Program-made: the position numbers and the translations under genes | NCBI GenBank assembly: GCA_030589945.1 | Contig: JAUUZN010000011.1 | Span: forward strand, 1 to 49,242 | From: Gammaproteobacteria bacterium | GTDB taxonomy: Bacteria > Pseudomonadota > Gammaproteobacteria > Enterobacterales > GCA-2746155 | Reading direction: 5' to 3' | DNA: 49,242 bases | In this document: positions 28,784-37,003 of the stretch, piece after piece | Layout of the letters: every line of letters begins with the position of its first letter | How positions within the stretch are numbered: the stretch's first letter is position 1 | The notes under the pieces: generated by a model | What the model saw: only the letters and a program-made list of their open reading frames with translations | What the model was told of the DNA's origin: nothing | Databases searched by the model: none

Positions 28784-29071
28784 ATGAATATTGAACAAAT
28801 TATTTCGGCGATGACCATCGATATTAGAAACAATTTGGCAACGGCTGTAGAGATTGGTCGCTGGCCTGATGGTTCTCAGTTAACCTCTGAGCAACTAGAA
28901 AACTCGATGCAGGCAGTTATTGCTTGGGATTCAACAAATGGCGAGGTGACCGATGAACCCTTTCGTATTCAAAAGGGTGGCATACTCAACAAAAATGCTA
29001 AGAACTCAGAAAGTAAAGCGAGTTCTACGGAACTAAATCTAGACATTATTATAAAAAAAACAATTCAATAA
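28784..29071 (+). CDS. DUF1315 family protein, YeaC-like
   Basis: A 95-residue protein. The first two thirds match the YeaC/DUF1315 pattern: MTIDIRNNLATAVEIGRWPDG, LTSEQLENSMQAVIAWDS and the end FRIQKGG. The C-terminal 30 residues are hydrophilic and family-variable. Function unknown; YeaC lies near the ansA/pncA region in enterobacteria, and here ansA is also close (about 1.4 kb away). Start ATG is 27 bases after the preceding stop. Confidence 0.8.
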   Translation: MNIEQIISAMTIDIRNNLATAVEIGRWPDGSQLTSEQLENSMQAVIAWDSTNGEVTDEPFRIQKGGILNKNAKNSESKASSTELNLDIIIKKTIQ

Positions 29072-29104
29072 AACATCATCAAGTTGTAGAGTAGACAATC
29101 AATA

Positions 29105-30412
29105 ATGTTAAAAACTATCCTCAGAAAAGAACATAAAAACGATTGGGAGAAACGTACTCCCTTAACACCCAATGCTATTAAGACACTAAAGTCCAATGGC
29201 TATAATGTCGATGTTGAAGAATCATCTATTCGCATTTTCTCTGATGATGAATACGCAGCAATACCATCCGCGCTTTTCCAATCACCCAATGAACATCAGT
29301 TAGTTATTGGCATCAAAGAACCACCGATTGATTCCATTAGAGAACAGCAGGTGCATATTTGTTTCTCTCACACCACCAAAGGTCAAGATTACAATATGCC
29401 TTTGTTACAGCGTATGCTCGATAAAAATATAACGTTACTTGATTACGAATTAATCACCGACCAATCCGATAAAAGAACCATAGCATTTGGACGGCATGCA
29501 GGAATAGCCGGCGCCATTGATACCTTTGCTGTACTGGGTCAAAAATACAAAAAAAAGAGCGTTACCTCTGCTCTTACAGAGGTAAAACAAACCATTCATT
29601 ATAAAACCATTGATACGGTTAAAGTTGCTCTATCAAAAATCAATATGGACTCAGGACAACCAATCCGCGTGGTGATCATCGGCTCTGGCAATGTGGGCAA
29701 GGGTTCAGAAGAAGTCTGCCAATGGCTTGGATTGAAAAAGTTAGATGCAGAACTGTTTATAGCCAACGAACTGCCCAGTGATTTACTCAATAAAAGTTGG
29801 TATGTCGTTCTAAGTAGCCGTCATATCCACGAAAAAATAGCAATCTCACAACCGCAAAATTCCCAGTCAAGTTCTGTCCCTAGTTCTGAGTTTGATACTG
29901 CAGATTTTTATACGGAAGGTAAAAAGAAATATAAGAGCAAAATTGAGTCATTGCTTGGCCGCTTTGATGTATTAATACAGGCTGCTTATTGGACCGATTT
30001 CTATCCACATCATTTAACAGAAGAGCAGTTTTGTCGTAATGCAGACAAGCTGCCAGAAGTTATAGGTGACATCACCTGCGACATTGACGGTAGTTTTTCC
30101 TGTACTAAAAAGATATCCAGTATCGATGAACCCGCCTATTCATTTAATGCTAGAACACTTGAAGTTCATGATGGGATAGTAGCCAATGAATTGACTGTTA
30201 TGGCTATCGACAACTTACCTTGTGAATTATCTCTTGATGCTTCAGAGCACTTCTCATCAAAGTTAGTCAACTACACTCCACATTTGATGAACATGGATCT
30301 TGATGTTGCATTTGAAGATTTGCAATTGATCGATGAATTAAAAAAATCGGTGATTGTTTATCGTGGCGAACTCACCGAGAAGTTTAAATATTTAGAACAA
30401 TTCCTCAGTTAA
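29105..30412 (+). CDS. LKR-like protein (lysine-ketoglutarate reductase/saccharopine dehydrogenase family)
   Basis: A 435-residue protein whose whole length follows the N-terminal (LKR) half of animal alpha-aminoadipic semialdehyde synthase. Seen: an AlaDH/PNT-type N-terminal domain with WEKRTPLTPNAIKTL, then CFSHTTKGQDYNMPLLQ and GRHAGIAGAIDTF. The dinucleotide-binding loop VVIIGSGNVGKGSEEV lies at about 188-203; FDVLIQAAYW, GDITCDIDGS and IDNLPCELSLDAS follow. LKR reduces the Schiff base of lysine and 2-oxoglutarate to saccharopine with NADPH. The second AASS half (saccharopine dehydrogenase) is absent. Enzymatic activity is inferred, not shown. Confidence 0.85.
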   Translation: MLKTILRKEHKNDWEKRTPLTPNAIKTLKSNGYNVDVEESSIRIFSDDEYAAIPSALFQSPNEHQLVIGIKEPPIDSIREQQVHICFSHTTKGQDYNMPLLQRMLDKNITLLDYELITDQSDKRTIAFGRHAGIAGAIDTFAVLGQKYKKKSVTSALTEVKQTIHYKTIDTVKVALSKINMDSGQPIRVVIIGSGNVGKGSEEVCQWLGLKKLDAELFIANELPSDLLNKSWYVVLSSRHIHEKIAISQPQNSQSSSVPSSEFDTADFYTEGKKKYKSKIESLLGRFDVLIQAAYWTDFYPHHLTEEQFCRNADKLPEVIGDITCDIDGSFSCTKKISSIDEPAYSFNARTLEVHDGIVANELTVMAIDNLPCELSLDASEHFSSKLVNYTPHLMNMDLDVAFEDLQLIDELKKSVIVYRGELTEKFKYLEQFLS

Positions 30413-30435
30413 CGACTCGAATTTTAATACTCAGA

Positions 30436-31449
30436 CTATAACCGTATTTCTCCACAGAGTTCCGTGGACATTTGTTGTCTAATTATAATCGGGTCTTGGT
30501 GCTGACTGAGAAGCCAAAGTAGCTTTGTTATGCAGGCTTCTAACATCATATCTCCTGCGTTCACCACTCCGGCCCTCTCTAGGATGTTACCCGTCTCATA
30601 GGCGCTCATATTGACCTTACCACTGAGACATTGGCTACAATTGACAATGACCACACCACGAGCAGATGCGTTTGAAATAAGTTTAACAAGCTCAGCATCG
30701 TCACTTGGGATGTTGCCAGAGCCATAGGTGAGTAAGATGAGACCTTTGACCGGCTGTCTTAGATAATTCTCAAGAACCTTGGCTGAAATACCTGGAAAGA
30801 TATGCAGTGTACCTATCTCATTGTGTTCCATCCTGGTCAGCTTGAGTCGCTCTGATGGCTGTTCAAGAATAACTTGATGATTAATTTTTATATCAATGCC
30901 TACTGAGGCCAAATTTGGATAGTTAGGTGATTGATATGCTGCAAAGCCTGATGAATCAGTCTTAGTACAGCAATTTCCACGGTATAGAGTGTTATGAAAG
31001 TAAAGAGATACCTCAGGAATCTTTGATGATGCAGCCAACTGGATTGCTCCAATAAGATTGTCTCTGGCATCGCTACGCAGTTCAGCAAAGGGTATTTGTG
31101 AACCTGTAAAAATAACGGGCTTGCCCAAATTTTGGAGCATAAAGGATAAGGCCGCAGCTGAATATGCCATGGTGTCGGTACCATGTAATATTACAAACCC
31201 ATCAAAATCATCATAGCGCTGCTGAATATCTTCAGCCAGTTCATTCCAGTGTTGAAGTGTAATGTTTGATGAATCAATTAAATTTGGATATTCCTGAAAA
31301 ACGATATCCGGTAAGGAATCGTTTTGAAATTCAGGCTGAGCCCTAAGTGCAGACTCAAGATAACCAGAGCAGGGCGCATGGCCATGTTCCGTGTGCTTCA
31401 TGCCGATGGTACCACCTGTATAGGCGATGTATATACGAGATTTGTTCAT
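30436..31449 (-). CDS. ansA: Type I (cytosolic) L-asparaginase
   Basis: Hydrolyses L-asparagine to aspartate and ammonia. The N-terminal AYTGGTIGM carries the nucleophile Thr14, and the second catalytic triad lies in GFVILHGTDTMAYSA. There is no signal peptide, so it is the cytosolic, lower-affinity type. Length 337 matches E. coli AnsA. It starts 5 bases after the sppA stop, so the sppA-ansA pair is one transcript, the same association seen in enterobacteria. Convergent with the LKR gene. Confidence 0.95.
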   Translation of the reverse strand: MNKSRIYIAYTGGTIGMKHTEHGHAPCSGYLESALRAQPEFQNDSLPDIVFQEYPNLIDSSNITLQHWNELAEDIQQRYDDFDGFVILHGTDTMAYSAAALSFMLQNLGKPVIFTGSQIPFAELRSDARDNLIGAIQLAASSKIPEVSLYFHNTLYRGNCCTKTDSSGFAAYQSPNYPNLASVGIDIKINHQVILEQPSERLKLTRMEHNEIGTLHIFPGISAKVLENYLRQPVKGLILLTYGSGNIPSDDAELVKLISNASARGVVIVNCSQCLSGKVNMSAYETGNILERAGVVNAGDMMLEACITKLLWLLSQHQDPIIIRQQMSTELCGEIRL

Positions 31450-31454
31450 GGGAA

Positions 31455-33332
31455 CTAATTTACGCTACATAAACAATGTGCATAGATATTATTTGGATCA
31501 TCCATTGTTGATAGCATTTGATAACTGCTCTTCAACTCATTCATCAAAAGAACAGCAGGAGACAGAAAACGAGCCTGTATTTCCTCTGAATCAACGACTT
31601 CTTCTTGAATTGCGGAAATAATTGAAGATTTAAATAAACTATTGAAAAATTGTTCACTATCCGATAATTTGTGGCCAATATATTTGATCTCATAGGTGTC
31701 TAGATCGGCAAGGACAGCAGCCGAATTGATCGCGTCATCAATATCTCCGAGAAAATCTACTAGACCTATTTCTTTTGCAGTTTTACCTGACCACACACGG
31801 CCCTGAGCAATCTTATCAACCTCTTCCTTATTCATGTCTCGACCTTCGGCAACAATGCTTAAAAACTGCTCATAGCCTTTTTCTATGGATCCTTGAATAG
31901 CATTTCCGACATCTTCGCGTAGAGGTTTTCCTGCATCAAAGGCGCCACTGAGAAGAGTTGTACCAACACCATCACGGTGTATTCCATATTTATTGAGCGG
32001 TCCTTCGAAGGTCGGTAACATTCCAAAAATTCCGATTGAGCCGGTCACTGTTGTCGGACTCGCCCAAATCTCATCTGCTGATGCTGAAATCCAATATCCA
32101 CCAGACGCAGCATAACTGCCCATGGAGATAACCACGGGCTTGCCAGCCTCTTTCATTGCGACTATTTCTCGACGGATCATCTCAGAAGCAAATGCGCTTC
32201 CACCAGGGCTATCAACTCTCAGAACCATAGCTTTAACCGATTCATTGACCCGCGCTCTTCTAATTTGATCGGCCGTGCTAATTCCGCCAATGGCTCCGGC
32301 CTTTTTCTTGCCGTTGTAGATGACGCCCTTGGCGACAACCACGGCCACCTTATCGAGTGATGATTCAAGTAAGTCGGGACTGGTAATTATGTCTAGGTAA
32401 TTTTTATAACTGATTTGGCGATAGTTTTTCCCCGTTTTATTGCTACCAATTTTTTCGATCAAGTAACTTTTAATTTCCTGGCGTGTCATCAGCCCATCAA
32501 CCAATGACGCTTCCACAGCAAGTTGTGAGGGTTTAGTCGTGGAATCGCCTATTTTTGATAAATATTGATTGCTATACTGTTTAATATCATCTGCCTCTAA
32601 CTCTCTTGCAGAAGCAACACTCTCTGTGTAATCGTCCCAAAGGTCACCTAAGTAATGTAGGTTAGCTTGTTTGGCTTCATCTGACATATCATTTCGAAGA
32701 AATGGCTCTACAGCAGATTTAAAGGTGCCAACTTTAAAGATGTGAAAATTAATACCCAAGTTATCAAGCGCGCCTTTAAAATAGGTGTTAAATCGTCCAT
32801 AACCTTCAATGTAAACACTGCCTAAAGGATCCATATAAACTTCATCAGCCTGAGCGGCAATAATGTACTGCGATTGATTGAAAAACTGTGAGTAGGCATA
32901 TACAGGCTTACCTGTAGCCTTAAATTCTTCTAGAGCAAGACTAATATCATGTAACTTGCTAGGACCTGCTCCATATAAGCCACCAAGCTTTAAAACAATG
33001 GCATCTATGCTTGTGTCAGTCGCTGCACTATCAATGGCTTCTATGACCTCTTTAAGGAGTGTTTGAGGCGGTTTGTTATCGCGATCACTGAGTTCATCAA
33101 ACATCTCATCTATGGGTTCGACATGATCCAATTCATCGACAATGTAACCCATTGGGTTAATCACTAAAGCCGAGCCAGTATGCACCGTTTTTATCTCTGC
33201 AAAGAATACCCCTTTGATAATCACGTAGATGATCAGTAAAAACAATATATTGATGATTGAACGTCGACCTTGATCAACTAAGTTCCAAAATCCTGTAAAA
33301 AGTCTATGAATAATTCCGGGCTTGTTCGCCAT
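31455..33332 (-). CDS. sppA: Signal peptide peptidase SppA, 67K type
   Basis: Membrane-bound serine protease that degrades cleaved signal peptides. Seen: one N-terminal membrane helix (about 24-45), then two SppA repeats. The catalytic Lys lies in KVGTFKSAVEPF (about 205) and the Ser in MGSYAASGGYWIS (about 410), placed as in E. coli SppA. The preferred start is the ATG at 33332, with GAAGGGA upstream. A further in-frame ATG 15 bases upstream overlaps that ribosome-binding site and is less likely. Length 625, normal. Confidence 0.94.
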   Translation of the reverse strand: MANKPGIIHRLFTGFWNLVDQGRRSIINILFLLIIYVIIKGVFFAEIKTVHTGSALVINPMGYIVDELDHVEPIDEMFDELSDRDNKPPQTLLKEVIEAIDSAATDTSIDAIVLKLGGLYGAGPSKLHDISLALEEFKATGKPVYAYSQFFNQSQYIIAAQADEVYMDPLGSVYIEGYGRFNTYFKGALDNLGINFHIFKVGTFKSAVEPFLRNDMSDEAKQANLHYLGDLWDDYTESVASARELEADDIKQYSNQYLSKIGDSTTKPSQLAVEASLVDGLMTRQEIKSYLIEKIGSNKTGKNYRQISYKNYLDIITSPDLLESSLDKVAVVVAKGVIYNGKKKAGAIGGISTADQIRRARVNESVKAMVLRVDSPGGSAFASEMIRREIVAMKEAGKPVVISMGSYAASGGYWISASADEIWASPTTVTGSIGIFGMLPTFEGPLNKYGIHRDGVGTTLLSGAFDAGKPLREDVGNAIQGSIEKGYEQFLSIVAEGRDMNKEEVDKIAQGRVWSGKTAKEIGLVDFLGDIDDAINSAAVLADLDTYEIKYIGHKLSDSEQFFNSLFKSSIISAIQEEVVDSEEIQARFLSPAVLLMNELKSSYQMLSTMDDPNNIYAHCLCSVN

Positions 33333-33776
33333 TGAGATCCCTTCCATTGATTAAAAGTTGTTGTAAATACAAAGATGATTGATTGTTATTCTAACTCATG
33401 TAGAGAGTTAGACCATTATGTCATTGATATCATTTTTCATATAATCATGACATTACATTAACTATCTGCCATATCTTGTTGTTTTATATGGCATATTACG
33501 AGTCACCAATAATTGTAATTAATTATTGCCAATGGTTAATTTATTGAACAGTACAAGATATACAAATCTTGGATTTTCTATTAATTTCATCAATACCTTG
33601 AAAATAACGCCAAAATAGACAACTAATATGTAATTAGATTGATTATTTGAGGTGTTTAAAGTAACTTTACGCGACAAAAATAATAAACAGTGTGAACTAT
33701 CTAACAGATAATGAATCATAATAATGCTATTGCATTGTTATCGTTAGCAAGTTATCTGTAAAAACTTGGAGTTTTA
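33333..33776. other. Intergenic region without a gene
   Basis: A 444-base AT-rich divergent region between sppA and the chalcone-isomerase-like gene. No convincing gene: the only open frame of note (33519-33719, minus) is short, lacks a ribosome-binding site and looks like chance. It should hold promoters for both flanking genes. It contains the inverted repeat at 33467-33493. Confidence 0.6.
33467..33493. repeat. Inverted repeat TGCCATAT...ATATGGCA
   Basis: TGCCATAT (33467-33474) and ATATGGCA (33486-33493) are perfect 8-base arms around an 11-base loop. The arms are AT-rich with a GC core. No T run follows; a regulator site or a weak hairpin. Confidence 0.4.
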
Positions 33777-34346
33777 ATGTCTTTTCGATCGGGCCTGTTA
33801 GTCATCATTCCATTGGTAAGTGTCAGTCTTACAGCAAAAGATACTGCGGGCGTCAATCTAGAAGAGGTTACACGCTTATCAGTGGGTAGTACCGAACTTA
33901 TCCTAAACGGTACCGCTGTAAGAAAAGAGGCTCAACATGCCATTTATGTTGGAGGCCTTTATCTAAAAGAACAAAAATCCACCTTCGATGAAATTATTAA
34001 AGATAAAAATTCAAAACGATTCCTTTTCTACTGTAATACTGCTGAAATTTCCAGTGAAAAACTGATTAATGCATGGGAGCAGGGTTTTGCTATCAATTAT
34101 TCAGATGCTGAAATAAGAGAAATGGCACCTATGATTCATGAATTTAACAAGGTCTGGCAATCAGGATTAATGGTGGGCGATGAAGTTTGGGTCGACTATA
34201 TACCTGAAAAAGGGACTCAAATAAGTATCAACGGTAAGCTCGTTTCTGAAATTTCAGGAAATAAATTTTATACCGCATTTCTTAAGACTTGGCTGGGTCC
34301 ACACCCATTTAACGCTAAAATGAGATCATCACTTCTCGGAAATTAA
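33777..34346 (+). CDS. Chalcone-isomerase-like exported protein
   Basis: Belongs to the bacterial chalcone isomerase-like family, small exported proteins related in fold to plant chalcone isomerase but not known to catalyse that reaction. Seen: a probable signal peptide (about 1-20), ELILNGTAVRKE, YVGGLYLKEQ and the C-terminal FLKTWLGPHPFNAKMRSSLLG. Length 189. The next gene, nagZ, starts 34 bases on and could be cotranscribed. Confidence 0.8.
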   Translation: MSFRSGLLVIIPLVSVSLTAKDTAGVNLEEVTRLSVGSTELILNGTAVRKEAQHAIYVGGLYLKEQKSTFDEIIKDKNSKRFLFYCNTAEISSEKLINAWEQGFAINYSDAEIREMAPMIHEFNKVWQSGLMVGDEVWVDYIPEKGTQISINGKLVSEISGNKFYTAFLKTWLGPHPFNAKMRSSLLGN

Positions 34347-34380
34347 CGACTCTCGAAAATTAACTACGGTCTCCATAAAT

Positions 34381-35418
34381 ATGAGTATTGGCAGTCTAAT
34401 GATAGACCTGGACGGATTGACTGTTGGGTCACATGAAGTTGAAAAATTACAACATCCACTCACCGGTGGAGTCATTTTATTTAGTCGCAACTTTGAAAAT
34501 TTCAAACAGTTGCAATCACTTTGCTCAGAGATAAAATCAACTGCACGCCAAGAAATACTAATTGCAGTGGATCAGGAAGGTGGTCGTGTACAACGATTTC
34601 ATCAAGAGTTTTCTCAAATTCCAGCTATGGGACGTTTTAAATCGCTCGCTATAGAGAAACCCGTATTTGCAGAGTCTGAAATATTACAGTTATTAACGGA
34701 TACGGGTTGGCTTATGGCTTCAGAACTTATCTGTGCAGGTGTCGACATCAGTTTTGCTCCGGTCTTGGACCTAGACAAAGGAATTAGTGAAGTTATTGGC
34801 GAGAGAGGCTTTGGAGGCGATGTAGAACAGGTAATCAATTATTCTACCGCATTCATGAAAGGCATGAACAAGGCTGGGATGAGCGCAACAGGAAAACATT
34901 TTCCTGGGCACGGCTCTACAAGAGCAGATTCTCATTTTGAACAACCCATCGATACTCGACCCTTAGTAAAGATTCGCTCAGAAGACATGAGAGTCTTCGA
35001 GAGTTTAATCAATCAAGGACTAAAAGGAATTATGCCGGCGCATGTCATTTATTCTGCAGCCGATCCATTACCTGCCTGTTTTTCAAGTTTTTGGTTAAAT
35101 GACATACTGCGTAAAGAACTGCGTTTTAATGGCACAATATTTAGTGACGACCTCTCAATGGAAGGAGCTAAATTCATGGGTGATATTCAGTCGCGAGCAC
35201 AGGAAGCTCTCGATGTTGGCTGCGATATGATTTTATGCTGTAATGATTCACAATCACTTGAACTGTTATTCGACAAGTTGCCCCAGAAGGTAATAACGAA
35301 AAAATCAACTCGCATTAAAAGTATGATCAACTGCAGTTCGGCTACTAATTTTCAGCAATTGACTCAGTCTGAGTATTGGCTACAGACCCATCGTAAACTT
35401 TTGCAGATGAATGGTTAA
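34381..35418 (+). CDS. nagZ: Beta-N-acetylhexosaminidase NagZ
   Basis: Cytosolic glycosidase family 3 enzyme of peptidoglycan recycling; it removes GlcNAc from anhydro-muropeptides. Seen: DQEGGRVQRF (about 62-71), the catalytic loop GKHFPGHGSTRADSHFEQP (about 169-187) with the His and Asp of the family, and IFSDDLSMEGA with the catalytic Asp. Length 345, normal. Convergent with the minus-strand signalling unit, 20 bases apart. Confidence 0.95.
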   Translation: MSIGSLMIDLDGLTVGSHEVEKLQHPLTGGVILFSRNFENFKQLQSLCSEIKSTARQEILIAVDQEGGRVQRFHQEFSQIPAMGRFKSLAIEKPVFAESEILQLLTDTGWLMASELICAGVDISFAPVLDLDKGISEVIGERGFGGDVEQVINYSTAFMKGMNKAGMSATGKHFPGHGSTRADSHFEQPIDTRPLVKIRSEDMRVFESLINQGLKGIMPAHVIYSAADPLPACFSSFWLNDILRKELRFNGTIFSDDLSMEGAKFMGDIQSRAQEALDVGCDMILCCNDSQSLELLFDKLPQKVITKKSTRIKSMINCSSATNFQQLTQSEYWLQTHRKLLQMNG

Positions 35419-35438
35419 ACAACAGTATATCTAAATGC

Positions 35439-36272
35439 TTACCATTTTTTCTTTGGAGTAAACTCAGCGTCTTCATCAGTTCTTTGATTAATTTCTTCCT
35501 GCGTAGGCGAGTCTGAAGGAACACCTCCTACGTCAATATCTTCATCTGATGTTGCCAATGGCATTCCAGATGGTGTTTCTGTACTGTATGTTCCACCTTC
35601 GCCATCACCTGCTTTGTTGGCAAGGCCTGCTAATAACTCATCTACTTTTTCAAGTTGAGTTATGACATATTGATCTTCAGTTCCAAATTCAATTAGTTTT
35701 TCTCGAGCAGTTGTATAATACTGTTTCGCCGTGCCAGGTTGCCCGTCATTAGCAGCCTGATGTCCCATCTTGATGTGTCCTTCAGCGTCAAACTTTAGCA
35801 AGCTGCGTTGTACAGCAGGCATGATTATTTGGTACTGACTTTCTTGCAGAGAGCGATTTTGAAAGAGTAAAATAAGGTAACGTACTAATTTATTGAGCCT
35901 ACCAATAAGCCCCTGTAGTTCCATCATTCCTGATGGAAATTGCACTTGAAAGGTAAGATCATCAAATGATGACAAGGTGGCCTGTGCAGAGTTCAGTCGG
36001 TTTTTGATGCCGGTTGCTGATGGGTCGATATTGTGGGCCGCTTTTAAATTCGCAATGATTCTTTGTAAAAGAAATTGATAGGTTACTTTTTCAAGGCCAG
36101 CAACCTGAAGTCCATCATAAAGATCTTGGGCTTCATCAGCGCGCATACGATAACTGGCTATCTGCTGTCGTTTTAGGGCGGCTGCCTGTTCTTTCTTGGT
36201 AAAGATGACGCTACCTACTACACTTAAAACCAGTAATCCACCAATCAATACTACGATAGTCGTTATGTCCAC
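35439..36272 (-). CDS. Membrane-anchored hypothetical protein of the REC-TPR unit
   Basis: I do not recognise this 277-residue protein. Seen: a single N-terminal membrane helix (about 4-24, TTIVVLIGGLLVLSVVGSVIF), a Lys/Gln-rich juxtamembrane stretch, a helical cytosolic or periplasmic region to about 215, and a flexible acidic tail ending TPKKKW. The segment near MGHQAANDGQPGTAKQYY resembles a TPR-like pair. It is the last of three consecutive minus-strand genes; the gap to the kinase is 44 bases, so it is probably cotranscribed. Confidence 0.65.
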   Translation of the reverse strand: MDITTIVVLIGGLLVLSVVGSVIFTKKEQAAALKRQQIASYRMRADEAQDLYDGLQVAGLEKVTYQFLLQRIIANLKAAHNIDPSATGIKNRLNSAQATLSSFDDLTFQVQFPSGMMELQGLIGRLNKLVRYLILLFQNRSLQESQYQIIMPAVQRSLLKFDAEGHIKMGHQAANDGQPGTAKQYYTTAREKLIEFGTEDQYVITQLEKVDELLAGLANKAGDGEGGTYSTETPSGMPLATSDEDIDVGGVPSDSPTQEEINQRTDEDAEFTPKKKW

Positions 36273-36316
36273 AATGTCTCCATTTTATATCTGTCTAATA
36301 AAAGTTCATATTCAAT

Positions 36317-37003
36317 TTATGGGATTTTAATTTTAAATATACTACCCGAATTTTCAGCATTAGTGAGTTGAATACAACCCATTAAATTTCCCTTTTGATG
36401 CATGGACGCAACCTGTGCAGCAAAATAGATTCCAAGCCCTGTGCTACCAGTACTCTGATTGATACCTAGTATAACTTCATTTTGACTAGAAATCATCGAC
36501 TCTGGATATCCTTTACCGTCATCAGATATTGTGATTTCCAACTGTTCATCGATCACACTTGCCTGAACATTAATACTTGTATTCGTATAGCGGATGTCAT
36601 TAGTAATAATATTAGCAACCACAGAAGCCATGAGACCAGAGTCAAAGGGCCAGATTAAATCTTCGTCCACAGAAAGCGTTGTATGCAAATTTTTAGTCTT
36701 GAGTAAATCATCTTGATTTAGCAACTGTTCCTCAAGAAAATCATAGACATTATGATAATCAACATTAAGAGGTAATTGATTGTTTTCAGCCTTATACAGG
36801 GCTAAAAGCTGAACGAGTAGACCATTGACGCGACTCACCTCGTAACGCAATAGAGCAGTCTCTGATTCTCCACCTTTTATCGTTTCAAGTTTAGTTGAAA
36901 GTACATCTGCAGAATGAATGATGATGCTTAAGGCATTTTTCATGTCATGAATGGTCGAAGCCAAAACTGTCGAGAAGGGGACATTCATCTGTTCAGTCAT
37001 CAT
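36317..37003 (-). CDS. Small soluble histidine kinase
   Basis: A 228-residue kinase without sensor domain or membrane helix: a short DHp-like helix pair with TIHDMKNALSII (His19 from this start) followed by an ATPase domain with an N box-like ANIITNDIRYTN, DDGKGYPESM and a G2-type GSTGLGIYFAA. The H box HDMKN differs from the common HELRTPL. The start ATG overlaps the regulator stop by one base (TGATG), so the two proteins are translationally coupled; an in-frame TTG three bases upstream is an alternative. Confidence 0.82.
   Translation of the reverse strand: MMTEQMNVPFSTVLASTIHDMKNALSIIIHSADVLSTKLETIKGGESETALLRYEVSRVNGLLVQLLALYKAENNQLPLNVDYHNVYDFLEEQLLNQDDLLKTKNLHTTLSVDEDLIWPFDSGLMASVVANIITNDIRYTNTSINVQASVIDEQLEITISDDGKGYPESMISSQNEVILGINQSTGSTGLGIYFAAQVASMHQKGNLMGCIQLTNAENSGSIFKIKIP

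Noticed and set aside
33333-33347. ATG of sppA five codons earlier
   Set aside because: It overlaps the GAAGGGA ribosome-binding site of the next ATG.
33519-33719. Minus-strand open frame of 66 codons in the long spacer
   Set aside because: No ribosome-binding site, no recognisable product, and the composition matches AT-rich spacer.
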